NCBI GenBank assembly: GCA_045600845.1
Contig: JAZRYR010000011.1
Span: forward strand, 80,192 to 144,191
Direction of reading: 5' to 3'
Length of the DNA stretch: 64,000 nt
Source: RGIG5612 sp045600845
GTDB taxonomy: Bacteria > Bacillota > Clostridia > Lachnospirales > Lachnospiraceae
The notes below the pieces were generated by a model. That model saw nothing but the letters and a program-made list of their open reading frames with translations. It searched no databases and was not told the origin of the DNA. Made by a program: the position numbers and the translations under genes. Positions 58,695 through 64,000 of the stretch are shown here, piece by piece (the stretch's first letter is position 1; each line of letters opens with the position of its first letter).

Positions 58695-59978
58695 ATGAAA
58701 GTTACAGGAATCATCGCAGAATACAATCCGTTTCACAATGGTCATGAATACCATTTATCCGAAACCAGAAAAAGATTGAAAAGCGATTATATTATTGTTG
58801 TAATGAGTGGCAATTATGTGCAAAGAGGCGCTCCGACAATTATCGATAAATATTCCAGAGCGGAAATGGCTTTGAAAGCCGGCGCAGATTTAGTCTTAGA
58901 ACTTCCAACCTGCTTTGCAACAGCAAGTGCAGAGTACTTTGCCTACGGCGGAGTAGCGATTTTAGATAAACTGAACATCGTAGACGATTTATGCTTCGGT
59001 ACCGAAAGTCTGGATACCTTGGATCCGGCAGAATCCAAAGAAGGTATCAAAGTTGCAGTAAGGGATATTACGGACCAGTTTGGAAAAATTGCAGATCTTT
59101 TAGTAGACGAGCCGGAAGAATTTAAAGAGATTCTGCGTAAGGGACTGAAGGAAGGCCTTTCCCATGCAGCCGCCCGATCCAAAGCTGTTGGAGAAATTTT
59201 AGGCGAAGAATATGTAACCGTCATGGAAACTTCCAACAATATTCTGGGAGTGGAATACATGAAGGCTCTGAAGAAACTGGGCAGCAATATCAAACCAGAC
59301 CCGATTGCAAGGCGACTGACGGCTCATAACGATATGGCAGTCAGTGAGGGATTTTCTTCAGCAACGGCCATCCGGAATGCGATTTACAACAAATATGACA
59401 TGAACTCCCTGTCGTCCACCTTACCTCAGTACGCGGTAGACATTCTGACCGATAGGTATCTGGTAAACTTCCCGATTTTCCGGGATGATTTTTCCATGAT
59501 CTTAGGTGCAGAGCTGCTGAAGGCAAATGAGACGGCGGACCTGACAAAATATTTCGGAATTTCGGAAGACCTGGCAAACCGGATTCTGAATCTGAAGAAC
59601 GATTACAAATCTTTTATCCAGTTCCGGGAAGATGTAGCTACCAAGAGCATTACCCGAGCGACGGTCAGCCGTGCCTTAATGCACATCGCTTTGGGCATTA
59701 CCGATGCAGACATGCGGGAACTGTATTGCGCAGAAGCTATCAAATACGTAAAAGTCTTGGGCTTCCGAAAAGGGTCAGAAAACCTGCTGGGTGAAATTAA
59801 GCGGAATTCCGACCTGTTCCTGGTAACCAAACTGGCCGATGTTGTCCGTGGCGACGGTAAGAAAGATAAGATGCTGATGCAGAATGTGGCAGCAGATGAA
59901 ATGTACCGTATGATTGCCATGAACAAGTTTAATTCGGACCTGAAGAATCCGTTTACAGAAGAGATTGTTTTGATATAA
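58695..59978 (+). CDS. tmcAL: tRNA(Met) cytidine acetate ligase
   Basis: The 427-residue protein matches TmcAL (YlbM): GIIAEYNPFHNGHEYHL with the nucleotidyltransferase HxGH site, VVMSGNYVQRGAPTIIDKY, and ADLVLELPTCFATASAEYFA. It uses acetate and ATP to form N4-acetylcytidine at the wobble base of elongator tRNA-Met. Family length is about 400, so the protein is complete. Ribosome-binding site GAGGTAGAAG lies before the ATG. Confidence 0.9.
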   Translation: MKVTGIIAEYNPFHNGHEYHLSETRKRLKSDYIIVVMSGNYVQRGAPTIIDKYSRAEMALKAGADLVLELPTCFATASAEYFAYGGVAILDKLNIVDDLCFGTESLDTLDPAESKEGIKVAVRDITDQFGKIADLLVDEPEEFKEILRKGLKEGLSHAAARSKAVGEILGEEYVTVMETSNNILGVEYMKALKKLGSNIKPDPIARRLTAHNDMAVSEGFSSATAIRNAIYNKYDMNSLSSTLPQYAVDILTDRYLVNFPIFRDDFSMILGAELLKANETADLTKYFGISEDLANRILNLKNDYKSFIQFREDVATKSITRATVSRALMHIALGITDADMRELYCAEAIKYVKVLGFRKGSENLLGEIKRNSDLFLVTKLADVVRGDGKKDKMLMQNVAADEMYRMIAMNKFNSDLKNPFTEEIVLI

Positions 59979-59989
59979 TAAAGTTATAA

Positions 59990-60106
59990 AAAAGATGTGG
60001 GGAATATGATCCGTCGGGTATTGCAACTCCGGAAATCAGCGGAGAATTTGACCCATCTATCGAAATTAATGAAGACGTATATGGTCCGCCAGAGTATTGG
60101 GAATAA
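59990..60106 (+). pseudogene. Headless 3' remnant of a small peptide gene
   Basis: One plus-strand frame from 59990 to TAA 60106 reads CGEYDPSGIATPEISGEFD then ends DVYGPPEYWE. It has no start codon: an in-frame TAA lies right before it. Such Pro/Tyr/Trp-rich acidic tails occur in short clostridial peptides and lipoproteins. Since a radical SAM remnant lies 31 bases downstream, it may be the end of a precursor peptide of a modified-peptide system. Evidence is only position and composition. Confidence 0.35.
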
Positions 60107-60137
60107 ACGATTTGGTGATTTTTGAAGATTTACCATA

Positions 60138-60460
60138 ATGACGAACGAGACTTTATACAATTTAAAGCGAGAACAATTAAAGCTGCTTTCTGAATACAGG
60201 GAGCAGCTTTATAAAAATCCGGTTCTGAAATATCTGTTTCTGCAGCTGACATTACGGTGCAACGAACACTGTCTACATTGTGGAAGCAACTGCGGCGATG
60301 TCCCTTCTGTGGAAATGAGCCTGGAACAATATAAAGAAATTTTGAATCAGGTGGCAGGAGATTTTGACTTAAAATCCTTCCTGCTAATGCGGGAATCTAT
60401 GCAGCCGGCATCATGAGCAACGGGTCTGCTTTAAAAATTGTGCTTTTTTTGAAATTTAAA
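60138..60460 (+). pseudogene. Truncated radical SAM enzyme remnant
   Basis: A start at 60138 gives 92 residues with the radical SAM motif CNEHCLHC (CX3CX2C) in FLQLTLRCNEHCLHC, then KEILNQVAGDFDLKSFLLM. The frame then breaks: the expected TGGEP motif is absent and a stop comes at 60416. In the next frame YAAGIMSNGS follows, a typical later segment of the family. So the gene suffered an internal deletion with frameshift and lost its C-terminal half, up to the edge of the convergent NUDIX gene. The motif context resembles SPASM-type peptide-modifying enzymes. Confidence 0.7.
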
Positions 60461-61016
60461 GAGGACGGGTCGATAGATACTTATCCGCCTTTAAAATCGC
60501 CGCAATGGTTTTTCCATCGGCGATTTTTCCGTCCATGATGTCCTGAACCACGCTCTCTAGAGGAACGGCTTCAATGTTCAGGAATTCGTCTTCATCTAAT
60601 TTGCGTTCTCCCTGATGGAGGCCGGAAGCTAAAAATAAAGAGATGCATTCGGTAGTGTAGGCCGGAGAAGGATAGTAGTTGCCCAGGCTGATCCAATTAT
60701 CGGCGGTGAGTCCGGTTTCTTCTTCTAACTCCCGTTTTGCAGCTTCTAAACGGTCTTCCTCCGGGCCATCCAATTTTCCTGCAGGAACCTCCGTAATTAC
60801 TTTGCCTAAAGGATAACGGAACTGGCGCTCCATGATTACTTTCCCATCGTCGGTCAGAGGTACGATGGCAGCAGCACCGGGATGTTTCATGATTTCCCGG
60901 GATGCGGTATTGCCGTTGGGCAAAGTTACCTGGTCTTCAAAAATCCATAAAAGGTGGCCTTTGTATGCTTCTTTGGATGAAATCTGTTGTTCAAATAATT
61001 CGTCTTTTTCACTCAT
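60456..61016 (-). CDS. NUDIX hydrolase, ADP-ribose pyrophosphatase type
   Basis: ATG 61016 (AAAGAGG 7 bases upstream) gives 186 residues; a longer start at 61046 adds ten residues of Lys/Arg-rich sequence. The Nudix box GKLDGPEEDRLEAAKRELEEETGL is complete, with the REL-EEE core that binds metal. FRYPLGKVITEVPAG before it is the ADP-ribose pyrophosphatase pattern. It hydrolyses ADP-ribose or a related nucleotide sugar to limit toxic adducts. It converges on the radical SAM remnant. Confidence 0.88.
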   Translation of the reverse strand: MSEKDELFEQQISSKEAYKGHLLWIFEDQVTLPNGNTASREIMKHPGAAAIVPLTDDGKVIMERQFRYPLGKVITEVPAGKLDGPEEDRLEAAKRELEEETGLTADNWISLGNYYPSPAYTTECISLFLASGLHQGERKLDEDEFLNIEAVPLESVVQDIMDGKIADGKTIAAILKADKYLSTRPL

Positions 61017-61093
61017 GGTGGTGCCTCTTTCCTTGTTTTTCTCCATTATAATCCTTGTCTTTAAAAAAGTTCAATATTTAAAGCATTTCCTTA

Positions 61094-61121
61094 TTGTAAA
61101 TCGATTTTATGGGACTATAAT
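61094..61121 (+). promoter_or_regulatory. pta: Promoter of pta-ackA
   Basis: TTGTAA and TATAAT are separated by 16 bases, 41 bases before the pta start codon. Confidence 0.65.
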
Positions 61122-61162
61122 AAATTTAATGTGTGGCAATGTGCCGTTATGGAGGTAAAAAA

Positions 61163-62164
61163 ATGAGCTTTATTGAGAAAATGTTTGATCAGGCAAGAAA
61201 AGACAAGAAGACGATCGTGCTGCCTGAGCCAATGGACAAAAGAACTTATGAAGCAGCAGAAAAAATCGTGAAATTAGATATTGCGAATGTTGTTATCATT
61301 GGTACTCCTGAAGAAGTTGAAAAGAATGGTGCTGGATTTGACCTTACCGGCATTACGTTTGTTGATCCGTTCAATGACCCGAATAAACAGAAGTACATTG
61401 ACAAATTCGTTGAATTAAGAGGTAAAAAAGGCGTTACTGCCGAAAGTGCGAAAGAGCAGATGGAAAAGGACTATATGTACTATGCATGCCTGATGTGCAA
61501 ATGCGGCGATGCAGACGGTGCAGTCAGTGGGGCTTGCCATTCTACCGGCAATACCATTCGTCCGGCGCTTCAGTTATTAAAGACAAAACCTGGAATCAGC
61601 GGTGTATCCGGATTCTTCGTAATGGAAGTTCCGGATTGTACTTTAGGTGAAAATGGATTGTTCCTTTTTGCAGACTGTGCGGTTAATCCGGATATGGATG
61701 AAGATAAGATGGCAGAAATTGCCGGCTTAAGTGCAGAAAGCTTTGAAGCTTTCGTCGGTCCTCAGGCAAAGGTTGCCCTGCTCAGCTTCTCTACAAAGGG
61801 CAGTGCTTCCAATGACCGTGTTACTATGGTTGCAAATGCGGCTGCAAAGGCTCAGGAACGTTTCCCACAGTACATGATCGATGGCGAACTTCAGTTAGAT
61901 GCCGCAATTATTCCGGAAGTTGGTCAGCTGAAAGCTCCGGAATCCAAGGTAGCGGGTAATGCAAACACTTTAGTATTCCCAGACCTTGAATCCGGAAATA
62001 TTGGATATAAATTAGTTCAGAGATTAGCAAAAGCGAATGCTTATGGTCCTATCCTTCAGGGACTTTCTCTTCCTGTAAACGACCTGAGCAGAGGATGCTT
62101 TGCGGATGATATCGTTGGAACAGTAGCAATTACTGCCGTTCAGGCACAGATTGCAGCAAAATAG
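61163..62164 (+). CDS. pta: Phosphate acetyltransferase
   Basis: ATG 61163 with GGAGG at good spacing gives 333 residues, the usual length of the short Pta form. Recognisable segments are KKTIVLPEPMDKRTYEAA, GAVSGACHSTGNTIRPALQ, LLSFSTKGSASNDRV and GNANTLVFPDLESGNIGYKL. It turns acetyl-CoA and phosphate into acetyl phosphate, the step before AckA makes ATP and acetate. It forms an operon with ackA, separated by a 13-bp tandem repeat. Acetyl-CoA comes from the NifJ-type oxidoreductase coded at 46010. Confidence 0.96.
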   Translation: MSFIEKMFDQARKDKKTIVLPEPMDKRTYEAAEKIVKLDIANVVIIGTPEEVEKNGAGFDLTGITFVDPFNDPNKQKYIDKFVELRGKKGVTAESAKEQMEKDYMYYACLMCKCGDADGAVSGACHSTGNTIRPALQLLKTKPGISGVSGFFVMEVPDCTLGENGLFLFADCAVNPDMDEDKMAEIAGLSAESFEAFVGPQAKVALLSFSTKGSASNDRVTMVANAAAKAQERFPQYMIDGELQLDAAIIPEVGQLKAPESKVAGNANTLVFPDLESGNIGYKLVQRLAKANAYGPILQGLSLPVNDLSRGCFADDIVGTVAITAVQAQIAAK

Positions 62165-62187
62165 ATTAGAAGTATAGATTAGAAGTA
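62162..62187 (+). repeat. Tandem 13-bp repeat between pta and ackA
   Basis: TAGATTAGAAGTA occurs twice head to tail (62162-62174 and 62175-62187), the first copy including the pta stop. It probably arose by local duplication and moves the ackA ribosome-binding site one turn further away. Confidence 0.8.
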
Positions 62188-62201
62188 TAGGAGAGAGAAT
62201 C

Positions 62202-63401
62202 ATGAAAATTTTAGTAATTAACTGTGGTAGTTCTTCATTGAAATATCAGCTGATCGATTCTGAAACAGAAGCTGTTATCGCAAAAGGTATCTGCGAAAGA
62301 ATCGGTATTGAAGGTGGAACCATTACTTACCAGAAAAATGGTGGAGATAAAATCATTAACCATGTAGAACAGCCAGATCATAAAGTAAGCGTACAGCTGG
62401 TTATTGATGCTTTAACAGATAAAGAAAACGGTGTAATCGAAAACCTTTCTGAGGTTGGAGCTATTGGACATCGTATGGTACATGGCGGTGAAAAATTTGC
62501 CGGTTCCGCGCTTATTACGGACGAGATGATCAAAGTTGTTGAATCCTGCAATGACCTTGCTCCTCTTCATAACCCTGCAAACATTATCGGCGTTAATGCA
62601 TGTAAGGAACTGATGCCAGATACTCCGATGGTAGGTGTATTTGATACGGCTTTTCATCAGACCATGGCTCCGGAAGTTTATCTTTACGGCGTTCCTTATG
62701 AATACTATACAAAATATGGCGTAAGAAAATACGGCTTCCACGGAACTTCCCATTCTTATGTTTCCAAGAGAACCGCTGAAATTCTTGGCCTGGATTATAG
62801 CAAGGCAAAGATTATTGTCTGCCACCTTGGAAGCGGTGCTTCTATCTGTGCAGTTGATGGTGGAAAATCGGTAGAGACTTCCATGGGTCTTACTCCTTTA
62901 ATGGGTCTGATCATGGGAACCCGTTCCGGTGAAATCGACCCAGGTGCTTTGGAGTACATTGCAAAGAAAGAAAACATGAATCTGGATGAAGTTATTGATA
63001 TGTTGAATAAGAGATCCGGCATCTTAGGTATGTCTGGTGTATCTTCCGATTTCCGTGATATTGATGATGCTGTTGCGGATGGAAATCCTCAGGCAACCGT
63101 GGCAAAAGCTGCTTACATTCATCGAATCGTTCTTTACATTGGTGCTTATATTGCAGCAATGAATGGAGTAGATGCAATTGCTTTTACTGCTGGCGTTGGC
63201 GAAAACGACCCGGAGGGAAGACAGCAGATTATGGATCAGTTTGGCTACATGGGCGTTGTTATGGATCCGGAAAGAAATAAAGCACGTAGAAAGGAAGCTA
63301 TTCTTTCTGCAGACGAGTCGAAAGTTAAGGTTCTTCTTGTTCCTACGAATGAAGAATTAAAGATTGCGCAGGAAACAGAAGCGATTATTAACAACCTGTA
63401 A
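62202..63401 (+). CDS. ackA: Acetate kinase
   Basis: The 399-residue protein is AckA: VINCGSSSLKYQLID at the start, GHRMVHGGEKF, FDTAFHQTMAPE with the catalytic Asp, GFHGTSHSYV, CHLGSGASICAV and AFTAGVGENDP. It transfers phosphate from acetyl phosphate to ADP, ending acetogenic substrate-level ATP formation. GGAGAGAG lies before the ATG. No terminator is obvious before the strong rpmF promoter. Confidence 0.97.
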   Translation: MKILVINCGSSSLKYQLIDSETEAVIAKGICERIGIEGGTITYQKNGGDKIINHVEQPDHKVSVQLVIDALTDKENGVIENLSEVGAIGHRMVHGGEKFAGSALITDEMIKVVESCNDLAPLHNPANIIGVNACKELMPDTPMVGVFDTAFHQTMAPEVYLYGVPYEYYTKYGVRKYGFHGTSHSYVSKRTAEILGLDYSKAKIIVCHLGSGASICAVDGGKSVETSMGLTPLMGLIMGTRSGEIDPGALEYIAKKENMNLDEVIDMLNKRSGILGMSGVSSDFRDIDDAVADGNPQATVAKAAYIHRIVLYIGAYIAAMNGVDAIAFTAGVGENDPEGRQQIMDQFGYMGVVMDPERNKARRKEAILSADESKVKVLLVPTNEELKIAQETEAIINNL

Positions 63402-63465
63402 TCTGCCGTAAAGTTCTTACCTGTATGGCATGCAAAAAAATCAAAGGAATTTCCAAATAATTTCG

Positions 63466-63494
63466 TTGACAAAAGGTATTTGCATGAGTATAAT
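63466..63494 (+). promoter_or_regulatory. rpmF: Consensus promoter of rpmF
   Basis: TTGACA and TATAAT are 17 bases apart, an exact consensus match. It would drive high expression of the ribosomal protein gene independently of pta-ackA. Confidence 0.88.
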
Positions 63495-63553
63495 TTCAAG
63501 GTACGACTTTGCAGGTCGACATTTATGACTGATTATTAAGGGAGGTGTACGAT

Positions 63554-63736
63554 ATGTCTATTTGCCCAAAAAATAAAACTTCTAAGGCTAGAAGAGATAA
63601 AAGAAGAGCTAATTGGAAAATGAGTGTTCCAAGTCTTGCAAAATGCCCAACATGCGGTGAATTAGTAATGCCACATAGAGTATGCAAGAGCTGTGGCTCT
63701 TACAACAAACGTACTATTATTTCAGAAGAAGCATAA
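63554..63736 (+). CDS. rpmF: 50S ribosomal protein L32
   Basis: ATG 63554, with GGGAGG 8 bases upstream, gives 60 residues, the normal length. It starts SICPKNKTSKARRDKRRA and has a zinc ribbon, CPTCGELVMPHRVCKSCG, with all four Cys, so it is the zinc-dependent (C+) form. In many Firmicutes a DUF177/YceD gene precedes rpmF; here it is missing and ackA is the neighbour. Confidence 0.97.
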   Translation: MSICPKNKTSKARRDKRRANWKMSVPSLAKCPTCGELVMPHRVCKSCGSYNKRTIISEEA

Positions 63737-63769
63737 CTCGCGTTTGTTTTATAATTTAAGAAATAACGA

Positions 63770-63799
63770 AAGGCTGTGGGTTTATTCCACAGCCTTGTT
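63770..63799 (+). terminator. Intrinsic terminator of rpmF
   Basis: AAGGCTGTGG and CCACAGCCTT form a 10-bp perfect stem with a seven-base loop, followed by GTTT. Confidence 0.8.
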
Positions 63800-63949
63800 T
63801 CATGTTTCTGTATTTAACACTGCAGAATTATGCAAACTGGAAGTTGTTGAGATGGTATTAACTCGAAAAATCAGAAATTAGCAAAATTCTATCCATCCAA
63901 ACAGGAATTAGTGAAAAAATTTCCTCCAAATAAATATTATTTTTAAAAA

Positions 63950-63979
63950 TTGACAAGATTTTTTCGTTTTGGCATGAAT
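63950..63979 (+). promoter_or_regulatory. Possible promoter for a gene beyond the window
   Basis: TTGACA at 63950 is followed after 18 bases by ATGAAT, a weak -10. The preceding 63800-63949 is AT-rich with no gene visible. In related genomes fatty-acid genes (plsX) often follow rpmF, but none can be seen. Confidence 0.3.
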
Positions 63980-64000
63980 CGTCGACGGATTTCTCCTTAT

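Noticed and set aside
1..64000. CRISPR arrays, prophage, transposase genes, rRNA operon, replication origin
   Set aside because: No regularly spaced repeats, transposase or integrase motifs, ribosomal RNA sequence or DnaA-box cluster were seen on either strand.

Overview
The window reads as chromosome of a strictly anaerobic, fermentative member of the Clostridia (Bacillota). Pointers are a pyruvate:ferredoxin oxidoreductase, Pta-AckA, ferredoxin-linked flavoenzymes, a CIRCE-controlled groESL operon, an MraZ-headed division cluster, AGGAGG ribosome-binding sites and AT-rich spacers. DUF5688, ECF sigma/DUF4349 and NPxTG-type anchor signals would fit Lachnospiraceae or a neighbouring family; the species cannot be fixed from the sequence alone.

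Layout. 1-1395 is decayed accessory DNA: a secreted protein cut by the window edge, a sortase-anchor tail without a head, and an AAA+ ATPase pseudogene with stops in its frame. 1649-5641 holds a helix-turn-helix protein and an operon of two uroporphyrinogen-decarboxylase-fold proteins flanking a ferredoxin-like aldo/keto reductase. 5754-10480 has a YhcC-like radical SAM protein and MobA facing a FecBCD-type ABC importer, whose strong promoter is followed by a structured leader ending in an intrinsic terminator. 10509-14209 has an ECF sigma/DUF4349 pair, a polyserine XRE protein and a sodium:neurotransmitter-type symporter.

14306-17664 (minus) is a two-gene operon joining YlmH, a ribosome quality-control S4 protein, to an EF-G/TetM-like GTPase with a C-terminal Rae1/YacP-type NYN nuclease domain: a probable ribosome rescue module. 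17827-22118 encodes an NuoE/NuoF/GltD-like complex that matches the Sporomusa-type electron-bifurcating transhydrogenase. 22303-31617 is the division and wall cluster mraZ-rsmH-ftsL-ftsI-mraY-murD-ftsW-ftsQ-like-ftsZ, with an array of MraZ boxes. groESL follows, then at 33940-37056 a very unusual cytoplasmic GH78-rhamnosidase-like protein that has lost its catalytic motif and carries about 270 residues of acidic low-complexity sequence.

37186-44660 has nrdR, a YqeG phosphatase, aroE, a cloverleaf-shaped GC-rich repeat-like element, a heterodimeric ABC exporter, a fused aroD-aroK and efp. 44824-49537 has a DUF5688 protein, tRNA-Arg(CCG) and nifJ. 49626-59978 is a dense housekeeping run (metallophosphoesterase, scpAB, HI0933-type flavoprotein, cmk, ispH, S1-like protein, rsmD, coaD, a coiled-coil protein, a WalJ-like hydrolase, tmcAL). 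59990-60460 holds remnants of a radical SAM/peptide locus, followed by a NUDIX hydrolase, pta-ackA and rpmF.

The strongest candidates for undescribed biology are the degenerate GH78 protein with an acidic insert, the YlmH plus GTPase-NYN operon, the structured leader of the ABC importer and the cloverleaf element between aroE and the ABC exporter.
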